Shown here: in pieces, positions 1 through 10,173 of the stretch
Position numbering within the stretch: the stretch's first letter is position 1
Layout: each line of letters begins with the position of its first letter
Assembly (NCBI GenBank): GCA_025201845.1
Contig: MU604013.1
Location: 1 to 64,000 of the forward strand
From: Martensiomyces pterosporus
Lineage: Eukaryota > Kickxellomycota > Kickxellomycetes > Kickxellales > Kickxellaceae
Direction of reading: 5' to 3'
DNA length: 64,000 bases
The notes under the pieces: model-generated
The model's input: the letters and a program-made list of their open reading frames with translations, nothing else
Database searches by the model: none
What the model was told of the DNA's origin: nothing
Position numbers and translations under genes: made by a program

Positions 1-202
1 TTCCCCATAGCGCTATCGCCAGCATTGGCAGGTCGCTGATGCGGTAGAGGAACGGTCCAGGGATTTTGCGCAGGGGTGAGAACCACAGGGCGTAGACTGC
101 TCTCCATGTTGCATACGCAGCCAACCCGGTGCACAGGGCCGTAGGCTGAGATACAAGCCACCAAAGGCTGCTAAGGCTGACAGGTTTGAGCTGGCTGAGC
201 AT
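1..202 (-). CDS. Cytochrome P450, N-terminal part (cut by left window edge)
   Basis: The reading frame opens at an ATG at 202-200 and runs off the window, giving 67 residues. A hydrophobic stretch with several Trp and Leu in about the first 45 residues can serve as an ER membrane anchor. It is followed by the motif SPLRKIPGPFLYRISDLP at about residues 42-59. The Pro-rich hinge (PGP) followed by a Ser-Asp-Leu-Pro segment is the usual start of fungal microsomal P450 monooxygenases. The heme-binding Cys region lies outside the window, so substrate and CYP family cannot be judged. A TATATA-like element on the minus strand lies near 330-338, about 130 bp upstream. P450 identity rests only on the N-terminal signature and is likely but not proven. 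Confidence 0.75.
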   Translation of the reverse strand, partial: MLSQLKPVSLSSLWWLVSQPTALCTGLAAYATWRAVYALWFSPLRKIPGPFLYRISDLPMLAIALWG

Positions 203-1245
203 TATTGCTGCGGGATAGAACAAAGCCCAAGACTAGAAAGAGTCGGTGGGAGAGATAGTATGAATGCTGGCTGGAGGGAACTCAAGAGGCGAATGGGAGT
301 CTCGCCAGTTGAGTCATTTGCTGCTTTTCTATATATGGCCAAGGTGTGATGACAAATTCAAGAAAGTTTTGTTTCCTCAGCTGCATTGGCTATTTTTACC
401 TCATGCTGTATATGGTGATTTCCAGTTCTTTCCCGCACACGCTGCATAGTGCTGCGGCGATCACCAAGAATGCACAGAGCACCTGGACGTGGACCAGGGT
501 GGCAGGTATCCCTCCGTCAGCTTTCCATGCAACAAGATATCCAAGTCCCTGATAATTTGTGATGTCATTGGGTGGTTTGTCCAGGAAACAACATGCCACC
601 ACATTCACTTTGGCACTCCCTCCTTATACCGGTTCGGAACGACTTTAGCAGCAAGTAAACGAGCAATAATTGACGAGGCAGATCACGCGGTTTAGCCTCC
701 TTTCACATACATGTATGCGCAATGAGGTGGTGTCGGGATATGGATACTGAAGTATGGTGGATGCCGCAGCCATTTGTGGGTGGTGGCAGACACCCCATGG
801 CTCGCTGTCTTGCATGAGGCTCCTTTGCTGAACCCTCTTTCTTCACTTTGTACGATAGCATGAGCACTGGGCAAGATTGGCAGTGGGCATCACTACATAA
901 AGAACAAGCTGCCAATTTTGGGGACACCGACGCCAGCCAGTTCTGCAAGTGAGCAGTTGACAGCTATGGCGTAAAGACAGCAGCAAAGCCAAACATCTGG
1001 TTTCGATTGGAAGAATTCCAGGCGACAGCACTCAGTATGGCTGGGTGGTGGCCACCACTTTCTTTTGTTTCTTAGCAGCACGGCCAGCTGTTCGCCATTC
1101 AAAACTGCGTGTTTGTACTTTTGAATGTGTCCGCATCTCTTGCAGCGCCATTTGTCTGTGATATGTTTTCAATGTGCAAGCATAAATAAATGTACGAATA
1201 GGTTGCGCAACACATGTAGAATAAGTAAGGAGAGAGGTGCGGGAT
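203..1245. other. Intergenic, no recognisable gene
   Basis: About 1 kb between the start of the P450 and the stop of the F-BAR gene. Only short overlapping frames of up to 80 codons occur on both strands, with Cys/Trp/His-rich translations typical of non-coding sequence. The left part should hold the P450 promoter. The AT-rich right end (about 1140-1230) probably holds the 3' end of the F-BAR transcript. Confidence 0.6.
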
Positions 1246-2282
1246 TTAGCCCGCTGTGAGGTTGGAAATTGGGTCTGTAAAGTTGGACGGGAAAGTGCCG
1301 CGCCTCGGCTGTCCAGTGGCCCGATCGGTCAGCTCGCCCTCCCACCACCCATCGGGGCTAACCGACAGGACAGAAATGACGTCGCCGTCTCTGATGGACA
1401 GCTCCGTTTCGGCCTCGGCGTCATAGTCGTAGAGCGCCCTGACATAAAACAGGATTTCCTTGTTCGACGAATCGCCGCTCTGGGGGTCAGCCGAAGAGGA
1501 TGAGGCGCGCTGCTGCATTTGGCTGGGCGCTTGGTAGCTTCCTGCCACGCTGGGTGTCCGCTGGTGGGGCTGTGGCGAGGGTGCTGCCGCCGCCATAGGG
1601 TAGCCGCCGTGCGAGTGCGGGACTGGCGAGTGGGACATCTGCGTGGGCGGCCGCGACATCACATTGGCCATGTACTGCGGCGACTGCTGCACTGGCGTTG
1701 CCGACCGGTACACTGCGCCGCTATTGGCATACTGGGGCGCCTGCATCACCGAGACTGGCCGGGCGCCTAGCTGGGGCGAGGCAGCAGCCATGGCAGCGGG
1801 GTTGTGCATGCCAGCCGACGACATTGGTCTTCCAGCGACCTGCTGGTACGGGCTGCTGGGTGCCGAGTTTGGGTGGTGGACGGGGATCGCGCCGTTGTTT
1901 GCATACACCGGCTGCACTACTCCCGGTGGATGCATCTGTGTGTTGACTGCGAGTGAGCCAAAGTTGCCTGCCGGTGCCGATCCATTGTACGTGCTCGCAC
2001 GCGACCTCGGCGAGCCCATGTGCGGCTGCTGCTGCGGGTTGCCGGCCACATACCCGCCGCCGCTGATGTCCCCCACCTGGCTCGCGGTGACCGGCCGCTG
2101 GTTCATCATGGGAGTCGGGCTGGCCGTGCTTGTCCGGTAAATGCCCATGCTGCTGGGGGCGCGTGGATCGACAACACCCACGCCGCTGTACATGCTGTTC
2201 ATCGTACCCATGTACCCTGGGTCGCTTGGCCGGGAGCCCATCATCTGCGGGTTCTGCCGCTGCTGCCCATACTGCTGCTGCA

Positions 2283-2322
<40 letters not shown>

Positions 2323-3897
2323 GTGGCTGGTCGAGCTGTACATGTCGTTGTTGCTCGCCCTGCGGTAGTGGCTGTTGTCGTTAAACGTGCCCTGCATCGA
2401 GGACGCCGGCCGGCTGTTCCACATCACATCCCCGTTGGCCATTTGCTGAGGCTGTCCTTGCATGGCAGGTGAGGCAGCCATGCCAGCTGCAGCGTGCATC
2501 GATGCAGGCCGGGGTTGGTGCACAGATGCCTGCGTCGGCGGCCGAGTTGCTGCTGCCGATGCCTGCATGGGCATGGTGCTGGACCTCGTCGTTCCGCTAG
2601 GGCCAGTCGCAGCGCTCGACTGCGTAGGGTAGTCAACAGGCGCGTTGTGGTGCGAGGCGATGGTGCCCTGGGCAGTCGACGTGCGGCTCATCGACAGCGG
2701 GGTCTCGGACACAGCAGGAGCAGCGGCAGACGCCACAGTGGCACCTGGTGCCGGTGCAGGCATGGCAGAGTGTGCGGTGCGGATACTGTCGACGCCCGGC
2801 GACAAGCGGCTCGAGTCCTGACCAGCAGCTCCCCGGCTGCCTGGCTCCCCAGCAGACGCAGACGAAGAGCCAAGCTCCGGGTCCGGCGGCCCGGTGCCAA
2901 ATGTCTTGATAAACTCGGCGATGTCGTCCGCCACGCAGATCTTCTCCAGGTCCTGGCGTATCTTCTCCATCGCCTCGTCATCAGCCACGCACGCGCTCGA
3001 CACCAGGTTCGTATATGTCCACAGGCAGTTCTTCAGGTAGTCTATGCGCTCCTCCTCCAGCACCTGGAACACGTCGCATGCAGACCGCCACACATGGAGC
3101 CACTGCTGGTCGGCGTCCTTCAGCCGGGCCCTCACATCCACATACTCCTTCTCCGTGGCCCGCTGCTGGGCCTGCGCTCTCTCCAGCTTGGCCTTCAGCT
3201 TGGGATCGCCCATCCCGTGCAGGCCGTTGACCTGGAGCTCGAGGTCGCCGACCTTCTTCGTATCGCTCCGCCTCTTGTCCTGCAGCTTGCGCAGCTGCGA
3301 CCTCAGTGTGTTGCGGTCGCCCTCGGTCTTTTGAATCACAGTCGTCTGCGCCCTTCTCTTCTGCCTCTGCGCGTCCATGAATCCTGTAAGCGGCTTCTCC
3401 AGCTCTGTGCGCAGCTGCTTGCCCAGCTCCAGATGCGTCTTGGCAGTGCTCTCCATCTCGGCCCTCACCGATCGCAGGGCGTCCTTTATCGTCCCCAGCT
3501 CCTCGGACCCCAGGCTGGCACGCGAAATCTTGAGCATCTTCTTGCCCAGCTCTTCCTCGAGACTGGCCCTGGCGGTGATGACGTGGAGGATGTCGTTGCA
3601 TGTCTGCTTGGCGTTCTTGAGCTTGTGCATGAGCACGGATATACAGCGGTCGTCGCGCGACCAAAAGTTGTCGGCGAACCGGTCGCCGCACACAAACTCT
3701 GCGTGCATCTCGGCTGTCTCGGATGTCGACATGTTGCCGGTCGACGTCACCGTCCCAATGTTATTCGCTCCCATGTGGGCCGAGTTTCTTGCTGCCGAGA
3801 ACGATGCGCGGTTTGTGGCTCCAGAGGCCGTTGATGCAGCGTCGGCGTCATTGGACGACGAGTCCTTGCCGAGCTTCCCAAACACAAAGCTACTCAC
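1246..3897 (-). CDS. F-BAR and SH3 domain protein (Hof1/Cdc15/Imp2-like cytokinesis scaffold)
   Basis: Single exon, 883 residues. An F-BAR (FCH plus coiled-coil) membrane-bending domain covers roughly residues 65-345, with the FCH start around DNFWSRDDRC and long Lys/Glu/Arg-rich helices. Residues about 345-810 are low-complexity Ser/Pro/Gln/Met/Ala-rich, with a poly-Gln run at about 526-540 encoded by a CTG/CAG repeat. A C-terminal SH3 domain occupies about 818-878, with ALYDYDA, then DGWWEGEL and FPSNF, all canonical ligand-groove positions. This F-BAR/disordered linker/SH3 order and length fit fungal Hof1, Cdc15 and Imp2, which bind the plasma membrane and scaffold the contractile ring and septum machinery. 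It lies tail-to-head after sds22 on the same strand. Which paralogue it corresponds to cannot be decided by eye. Confidence 0.9.
2284..2320 (+). repeat. CTG trinucleotide repeat coding for poly-Gln
   Basis: About twelve uninterrupted CTG units on the plus strand. They read as CAG (Gln) in the F-BAR gene on the minus strand, and further interrupted CTG units flank them. Likely length-variable between strains. Confidence 0.9.
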
Positions 3898-4472
3898 TCT
3901 GGAGTTTGGTTTTTCAATTTGGATAGGCAGCGGCAGCAGGAAGAATGCAGGCGCAGGTCAATTAGTGCCCGTGCTGCTGTGCGTGTAATCCGCAGAGGGC
4001 GCTTCATTCATTCATGTCTTTTCTTCTTCTTTTTTGGTCAACTCACCTATACTTCATTAGTGCCTGCGCCGGAGCAAATTCGAGCAAATAAACAACTGAA
4101 CAAATGAACAAAAGCCAGGGTCAGGACGAAAAGAAAGGAGAGAGAAAAGGAGCAAAAGCAGGCCGCTGGCTTTTTTCGTCTTATTGCATCGCTGGAGAAA
4201 GGAAGCACCAGCCCCTTTGCACACATTGTTTCGGATCAGCGAAAATAGTGTCGTTTGTCCGCCGCGGGCAAAAGGCCGCCGGGAAGAATAGTGCGTGTCT
4301 TGTGCACATGCGGAGGCCGATTGTCTTGGCGACCGCCGTGTGATTGGCCCAGCGCCCCAAACCGTAAACAACGAGCCCTGAAACAGCAGGATATCCACGC
4401 GCGCCTGGCACATGTATTTGAACAGGAAAGAAAAAAAAAACAAAGCGCGAATGGAGCGGGGCGTAGGCAGGG
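3898..4472. other. Intergenic: F-BAR promoter and sds22 3' end
   Basis: A 575-bp gap with no credible gene. An inverted CCAAT box (ATTGG, 4343-4347) lies about 450 bp upstream of the F-BAR ATG on the coding strand. Several A/T homopolymers (about 4020-4035 and 4430-4440) look like leader or 3'-end sequence. Confidence 0.5.
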
Positions 4473-5483
4473 CTATCGGCATGGAGATGCGTCAATCTGG
4501 GTGACTTGCGGCAGCATAAGAATAAGCTTGCGGCGGTAGTTTGCCGGCTGCGTGGTCTGGACGGGGTTGAACTCAAAGTACACGGTTCTGAGCGACTTTA
4601 TCGGGGCGCACTCCTTCTCAATGTTCTCGTACGAGTCCAGCTGGTTGCCCGACGCCCACAGGTCCTCCAGGCTCTGGAGATGCGCCATTCCCGACAGCTG
4701 CTTGATGCGGTTGCTGGTGACATCCAGAATCGACAGCTTTGGGTTGTTCTCCAGCCCTTCAATGTGCTCGATTCCGTTGTGGCTGAGGTACAGCTCCTCC
4801 AGGCTCGCGAGCTCCTCCAGCCCCTCGAGCTTGACGATGCGGTTGCTCTGGATGCTCAGAATCCTGAGCTTCTTCAGGCTGCCCAAGTTCTCCAGCTTGG
4901 TGATTTTGTTCTTTCCCAAGTACAGCTCCTCGAGGCTGGCCAGCTGCTCAAGCCCCTCGATCTTGCGGATCCTATTGGCGCCCAGCTCCAAGTTCGTCAG
5001 CATGCTAAACGCATCGAGGTTCTCGATTGTCTGGATCTTGTTGCTGACAAAGAACAGCTCCCTCAGGCTGCTGAGCGTCCCGATGTTCTCGATCTTGCGA
5101 ATCTTGTTGAACGACAAGTCCAGGTACGTCAGGTTGACAAGCGTCTCGAGCCCCTCGACATTCTTCAGTCTGTTGTCATAGAGGTCCAGCTCCTTTAGCG
5201 TCGTCAGGTGGTCGATTGACGTGATGGCCTTTATCAGGTTCTGCCGGCACCCCAGGTACTCGACGGCCTTGAACCGCTCGAGCCCCAGGTCCTCGAGACC
5301 ATCCAGACGAGAGTGCATCATCTCGATGTGTGTCTCGTCGTCTTTGTAATCGGCCAGAATGTCCTGCTCCTTGACTCCAGCCTCGTCCTCGCTCTCGGAG
5401 CCCGAGGCATCGGAATGGTTAGGCTGCTCGTTCTCTGCTGCTGCTGCAACGGGATCTGCGATTTGCAGGGTGTGCTCCGCCAT
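4473..5483 (-). CDS. sds22: Protein phosphatase 1 regulatory subunit Sds22
   Basis: Single exon, 336 residues. After an acidic N-terminus (about residues 1-60) come around eleven tandem 22-residue leucine-rich repeats of the SDS22 subtype, for example LKELDLYDNRLKNVEGLETL and LTNLELGANRIRKIEGLEQL. The protein closes with the LRR cap (YFEFNPVQ). Length and repeat type match yeast and human Sds22/PPP1R7, a nuclear and cytosolic partner that matures and directs the PP1 catalytic subunit in mitosis. It shares a 300-bp divergent promoter with the capping-enzyme gene. Confidence 0.95.
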   Translation of the reverse strand: MAEHTLQIADPVAAAAENEQPNHSDASGSESEDEAGVKEQDILADYKDDETHIEMMHSRLDGLEDLGLERFKAVEYLGCRQNLIKAITSIDHLTTLKELDLYDNRLKNVEGLETLVNLTYLDLSFNKIRKIENIGTLSSLRELFFVSNKIQTIENLDAFSMLTNLELGANRIRKIEGLEQLASLEELYLGKNKITKLENLGSLKKLRILSIQSNRIVKLEGLEELASLEELYLSHNGIEHIEGLENNPKLSILDVTSNRIKQLSGMAHLQSLEDLWASGNQLDSYENIEKECAPIKSLRTVYFEFNPVQTTQPANYRRKLILMLPQVTQIDASPCR

Positions 5484-5783
5484 TTGAATAGCAAGGATAT
5501 TAAAAGCGCAATTAGAAGAAAATAAAATTCGGACAAGTGAAAGAAGGAAACTCCGTCAGGCAAAAAAAAAAAAATAGCCACCTGTGTGCTTTGCCGCTGC
5601 CTTCCACCTGTGCTCTCGCCCCTACTCCTGCTGGGAAGGGGCATGATGACCCACAACACCGGCAACGTGTGTTCCCTGGACAATGCTTCCGCCTGGACTG
5701 GAGCGGCCCGGGAAGCGCACACCTCGCTCCACGCACCTCTCCTCCCTCCCTCCACATCGCCCTTTGTTCGGTTTTACAAAAGA
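5484..5783. promoter_or_regulatory. Divergent promoter, sds22 / ceg1
   Basis: The only space between two ATGs pointing away from each other, so both promoters must lie here or overlap the 5' ends. It holds a 12-nt A tract (about 5562-5574). No clear TATA box is seen. Confidence 0.5.
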
Positions 5784-6881
5784 ATGGCGGATGTAATCCC
5801 AGGCGTCCCCGGGCATCGTGTGCCCTACGAGACCACAAAGGAGCTGCGAGCACTGGTCGGCGAAATAGCTGGCACGCACAAGACGGCGTTCCCCGGCGCA
5901 CAGCCTATTAGCTTCACCAAATCCGGCAGCATCCCCGAGCTGATGACATCAAACTACTACGTGTGCGAGAAATCCGACGGCGTCCGCGTCCTGGTCCTGA
6001 TGCTCGTGCGCGACAAGTACCCGCAGACGTACTTCATCACGCGCAAAAACGAGTACCTCTTTGCGCCGCACGTGGCATTCCCCGTTCCAAACAACCCTCG
6101 CTTCGACCAGTTCCACGACCGCACGCTGATAGACGCCGAACTGGTCATCGACGTCGAGCCCGACGGCCGCCAGGTCATGAAGCTGCTGGGGTTCGATACC
6201 CTCGTGGTGAATGGATTCAACTGCATGGAGAGGACCCTGGACAAGAGGCTGGGGTACTTGAACAGCCACATCTTTGATCCGTACAAGAGGCTGTGTGCCA
6301 TGAACAGGGAGTTTGCGGTGAAGCAGCCGTTCATGGTTGAAATGAAGAAATTCGAGTTCAGCTACGGCGTCGAGCGCATTTACTCGACCATCATCCCACA
6401 GCTGAAGCACAAGTCGGATGGCCTGATTTTCACGTCCCAGGTGGCGCCGTACACGCCCGGAACGTGCGAGAAGATCATCAAGTGGAAGCCCGCGAATGAA
6501 AACTCGATCGACTTCAAGATCCGCGTCCAGCGCTCGCAAGCCACCGGCCAGCCCGAGGTGCTGCTGTACACGTGGCACGGCAGCCAGGACTACCAGTACT
6601 ACGACAAGCTGGCCATGACGCAGGACGACTGGAACAAGCACTTTGGCAGCAAGCCGCAGGTGGACGGGCTGATCGTCGAGGCCGTCTATGACCCAGAGCA
6701 CTGCCCGCCAGCCAAGTGGAAGTTTATGAGGTTCAGGGACGATAAGCCGCACGGGAACCACATCTCGGTCGTCAGCAAGATCATCGAGAGCATTGGCGAC
6801 AGCGTCGAGCTTAACGAGCTGATTGGGTTCATGCCGCTGATGCGCAGCAACTGGAAGCAGCGTAACAACCTGCAAACATAG
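5784..6881 (+). CDS. ceg1: mRNA guanylyltransferase (capping enzyme alpha subunit)
   Basis: 365 residues from the ATG at 5784. The frame is open upstream to 5586, but that extension is Pro/Leu-rich leader-like sequence, and family alignment starts at MADVIPGVPG. All nucleotidyltransferase motifs are visible: motif I EKSDG with the GMP-accepting Lys63, motif III (IDAELVID), motif IV (KSDGLIFT), motif V (IIKWKP) and the C-terminal OB-fold motif WKFMRFRDDKPHGN. It transfers GMP from GTP to the 5'-diphosphate end of nascent mRNA in the nucleus. There is no triphosphatase domain, so this is the fungal type that partners with a separate Cet1-like triphosphatase. Confidence 0.95.
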   Translation: MADVIPGVPGHRVPYETTKELRALVGEIAGTHKTAFPGAQPISFTKSGSIPELMTSNYYVCEKSDGVRVLVLMLVRDKYPQTYFITRKNEYLFAPHVAFPVPNNPRFDQFHDRTLIDAELVIDVEPDGRQVMKLLGFDTLVVNGFNCMERTLDKRLGYLNSHIFDPYKRLCAMNREFAVKQPFMVEMKKFEFSYGVERIYSTIIPQLKHKSDGLIFTSQVAPYTPGTCEKIIKWKPANENSIDFKIRVQRSQATGQPEVLLYTWHGSQDYQYYDKLAMTQDDWNKHFGSKPQVDGLIVEAVYDPEHCPPAKWKFMRFRDDKPHGNHISVVSKIIESIGDSVELNELIGFMPLMRSNWKQRNNLQT

Positions 6882-7013
6882 CCCTGTCTCATAATCATCC
6901 CTTTTTCGAGTGCATTGGCAAAAAAAAAAAAAGGCCTTCTCGTAGGCTTTGGCACGCTTTTCAGAGTGACCCCGTCCTTTTCCTTTCCAACCACTTTATT
7001 GCCAAGAGAGCCG

Positions 7014-9986
7014 ATGGACTACAGAGCGGCGCACCAGAAACAGCTGTTCAAGGCGTTTGCAACGCTGAGCACGTTCATCGCACTGAAGAGCAACAAGCCG
7101 CTGGAGTACTGCGCACTCGCCAGCTCACTGCAGCGCAGCAGCCTCACGCTGACACAAGAGAACCTCGCGGTGTTCAAGGGAGTACTTGGAGGCCAGACCC
7201 TGGACATCTTTTGGTCCACCACTCACGACATTGAACAAGCAGCAGCCAGCAGCGGCAATGGCAATGGCGACAAGCGTGCAAAGGGCTGGGAGAGCTACGA
7301 CGTTTCGTACAAACTCACAGACAGCACCGCAGCCAGTGACGACTACAAGCTCTTCTTTGTGCTCGACACCGCCGGCTCTGTGTCGACGGGCAGCGGCTCA
7401 TCTGGAGCACTGGGCAAGCGCAGACGTCCACCGCAGGTGTATGCACCAAACCCGGTCGCAATAGTCACAGGGCTTGTCTCGGCGTTCAGCGCCAGGCTGG
7501 ACGAGCTATTAAGGTCGGCTGGTTCCACCAGAGATGATGGCTCGACCAGGCTGCTGCTTGACCAGCTGGCGAAGGAGAACATGCCTCCACGGCCACAACC
7601 ACGCTGTGTGCCTCCAGCCGATGGCGCAGCGCTGTCAATACCCGATCTCGTCGACGGTCTCCAGCACTCAGACTTTTATCGTGGCCAGGTCATTCCCGCA
7701 GCAAGCAAGGTGCTCCCCTCTGCTGCTGCGCAGTACGAGCAGCTGGAATCGAAAATCGACAGCCAAATCTGGGACGCGCTAAAGAAAGTGAGGGGCGTTC
7801 GCCAGCTATACTCCCATCAAGCGCAGTCGATTGACATGGTGATGCAGGGCAACGACGTCGTGGCGTCTACGGCCACAGCCAGCGGCAAGTCAGTCATCTA
7901 CCAGGTGCCGATTCTGCAGATGCTGATTGACGACCCTACCAGCAAGGCACTCCTGGTGTTCCCAACCAAGGCGCTGGCTCAAGATCAGCTCGGCGCTCTT
8001 CAAGACCTCGTTTTCAGTGTGCCCAAGCTGGATGGCCTCACTGTGAGTGTGTTTGATGGAGACACAGCGGGTGGTCGCCAGGGCCAGCGCCAGAAGATCA
8101 GGGAGTCTGCATCTGTGATTCTGACCAACCCAGACACTCTGCACATGGCCATGCTGCCAAACACCGCTGGGTGGCGCGCTTTTTGGGCGAGGCTCCGCAT
8201 CGTGGTTGTGGACGAGCTGCACGTGTACAACGGCCAGTTTGGCCAAAACGTAGCGCACATTCTGACAAGGCTTCGGCGCGTGTGCGACTGGGCAAAGGAG
8301 TCTCAGAGCGCAGCAGCAGCAGCAGCGGGACCGCTCCAATTTGTGGCATGCAGTGCGACTGCAAGCAACCCCGCGGAGCACATGCAGCAGCTGACTGGCA
8401 AGACCGACATTCGCGTAATCGATGCGGATGGCTCGCCGCACGGCCAGATGCGCATGGTCCTGTGGGACGCATTGGCTGGCAGCACGAAGCAGCGGCAAGG
8501 ATCAGAGTTCAGCGACGTTGCCCGCATCGCAGCAGCCCTGCTTAGCCACGGCGCGCGCACCATCGTGTTCTGCAGGTACAGGCAGACGTGCGAGCTCGTG
8601 GTAAGGGAGATTGTGGATTACCTGGAGACATCGCCCGCGCTGCGCCGGCTGATTCCCATGGTTATGAGCTACCGTGCCGGATACACGAAGGAGGAGAGAA
8701 GGCAGATTGAGCAGGCGATGTTCTCGGGCAGCACGAGGATGGTTGTTGCGACCAGTGCACTCGAACTGGGCATTGATGTTGGATCGCTGGATGCGGTGGT
8801 GATGGTTGGAGTGCCGCCGAACAAGACCAATCTGTGGCAGCAGGCGGGAAGAGCTGGACGCAGAGGCAAGGAGTCGCTGGCTTTGGTCATTGCCACAGGG
8901 AACATTGTCGATCGGCAGGTGGTCTGCAAGCCAGCTGAGCTATTTACCCGAGAGTTCCCACAGGCCACCGTGACGGCTGAGACGTCGGTTAGTGTCGCCC
9001 ACCTGCAGTGCGCTGCATTCGAACTGCCCATTGATCCCGAAAGAGACGCGTGGTTTCTGCAAACGCTGCTCGTGGACTCGGCGGCACTCAAGGAGCATTT
9101 GGTGTGGGACCCAGTCATGGGTAGATGGCTGGCAGCCCTCGGATACAAGCCATGGCCAGCCGAAAAGGTGCCCATTCGGTCGATCCGCCAAGCCGACTGG
9201 CAGGTGATTGAGACTGGTGCCCGTGGTCTGGTTCTGCTCGAGGAAATCGACAGTATGCGCGCGCTGTTCACCTTATACGAGGGCGGGATATTCTTGCATC
9301 GCGGCAGAACCTACGAGATCGATAAAGTGGACCCTGAATCCCGGGTCGGGCTAGTCAAGTATGCCAACGTGTCTTGGTTCACGGAGCAGCGGGACTACAG
9401 TGATGTCATCCCGGCGACTGCCAAACGATCGGACAGCAGCGGGAAAGTTGTGTATGGAGGCGTTGAGGTCAGGGCAACGGTGTTTGGATACAAGCGTATT
9501 GATTCGAGGTCGAAGAAGGTCGTGGAGATGGTGGAGCGTGCATCGCCTGTGATCAGCACGCAGTCGCTTGGGATCTGGGTGGATGTTCCGCTGAGCGTTG
9601 CGGGCATGCTCACTCAGAACAAGTGCGACGTCGAAGCGAGCGTGCATGGTGCACAGCACGTCCTGCTGGCCTGTCTGGCGGAGTGTGTGGGATGCATGCC
9701 GCAGGACTTGTGCACGGAGTGCAAGAGCCCGCTGGCGCAAAGATCCAAGGTACCGAGGCTGGTCGTGTACGAGAAAGTCGCTGTGAGCAACGGCCCCACT
9801 GCGCGTGCCACTGCAAAGTCGAGGGAGATTGTGAAAATGGCATATGAGCGCGTGAAGAACTGCACCTGCCAGGAGAGCGGATGCACAGACTGCGTGTACC
9901 TCAGCAGCGGCTGCATGGAGCAAAACGAGTGCATCAACAAGGCGGGCTCGTTGATCATTCTGAGCAGTCTCTTTGAATCGATGTGA
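7014..9986 (+). CDS. hrq1: ATP-dependent 3'-5' DNA helicase Hrq1 (RecQ4-related)
   Basis: About 990 residues from the ATG at 7014, 132 bp after ceg1 on the same strand. An in-frame ATG at 6915 would add 33 residues, but these include an A-tract-encoded Lys run and look like leader. Superfamily 2 motifs are clear: Walker A (TATASGKS, about residue 289), motif II as DELH (about 399), motif III SATAS, and motif VI QQAGRAGRRG (about 609). A C-terminal cysteine cluster (about 885-980, CXXC and CXXCXXXC patterns up to the ECINKAG end) matches the DUF1998/MrfB-like zinc module of the Hrq1/MrfA family. Hrq1 acts in interstrand-crosslink repair and telomere maintenance. Length is close to the yeast protein. 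Confidence 0.93.
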   Translation: MDYRAAHQKQLFKAFATLSTFIALKSNKPLEYCALASSLQRSSLTLTQENLAVFKGVLGGQTLDIFWSTTHDIEQAAASSGNGNGDKRAKGWESYDVSYKLTDSTAASDDYKLFFVLDTAGSVSTGSGSSGALGKRRRPPQVYAPNPVAIVTGLVSAFSARLDELLRSAGSTRDDGSTRLLLDQLAKENMPPRPQPRCVPPADGAALSIPDLVDGLQHSDFYRGQVIPAASKVLPSAAAQYEQLESKIDSQIWDALKKVRGVRQLYSHQAQSIDMVMQGNDVVASTATASGKSVIYQVPILQMLIDDPTSKALLVFPTKALAQDQLGALQDLVFSVPKLDGLTVSVFDGDTAGGRQGQRQKIRESASVILTNPDTLHMAMLPNTAGWRAFWARLRIVVVDELHVYNGQFGQNVAHILTRLRRVCDWAKESQSAAAAAAGPLQFVACSATASNPAEHMQQLTGKTDIRVIDADGSPHGQMRMVLWDALAGSTKQRQGSEFSDVARIAAALLSHGARTIVFCRYRQTCELVVREIVDYLETSPALRRLIPMVMSYRAGYTKEERRQIEQAMFSGSTRMVVATSALELGIDVGSLDAVVMVGVPPNKTNLWQQAGRAGRRGKESLALVIATGNIVDRQVVCKPAELFTREFPQATVTAETSVSVAHLQCAAFELPIDPERDAWFLQTLLVDSAALKEHLVWDPVMGRWLAALGYKPWPAEKVPIRSIRQADWQVIETGARGLVLLEEIDSMRALFTLYEGGIFLHRGRTYEIDKVDPESRVGLVKYANVSWFTEQRDYSDVIPATAKRSDSSGKVVYGGVEVRATVFGYKRIDSRSKKVVEMVERASPVISTQSLGIWVDVPLSVAGMLTQNKCDVEASVHGAQHVLLACLAECVGCMPQDLCTECKSPLAQRSKVPRLVVYEKVAVSNGPTARATAKSREIVKMAYERVKNCTCQESGCTDCVYLSSGCMEQNECINKAGSLIILSSLFESM

Positions 9987-10173
9987 GTCTCGAACGATGA
10001 GAAAAGCCTGTGTTTCTGACAAGCTACCAGACTAGAAGAGGCTAGAAACGCGCGAATGCACTGCACCACATCTCAGGATCCTAAACAAGGGCATTCTGTG
10101 GCAGCTGCTTTTGTCTATTGAATACGCTCATGTGGAAACTATATGGAAAAAACGAGGAATGTTCGCTCTGCTG

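Noticed and set aside
396..608. Minus-strand frame with a hydrophobic end, possible membrane protein
   Set aside because: No ATG at its start, an upstream in-frame stop without a convincing splice acceptor, and no family pattern.
2494..3834. 446-codon plus-strand frame
   Set aside because: Antisense shadow of the F-BAR gene. Similar long shadows lie over the DEAH helicase, Cep57-domain, Csc1 and trehalase genes.
5586..5783. Upstream start for the capping enzyme
   Set aside because: The 66 extra residues are Pro/Leu-rich with no family resemblance and would fill nearly the whole divergent promoter.
6915..7013. Upstream ATG at 6915 as the Hrq1 start
   Set aside because: It adds 33 residues including a Lys run from an A tract, in sequence that looks like leader; the family match begins at 7014.
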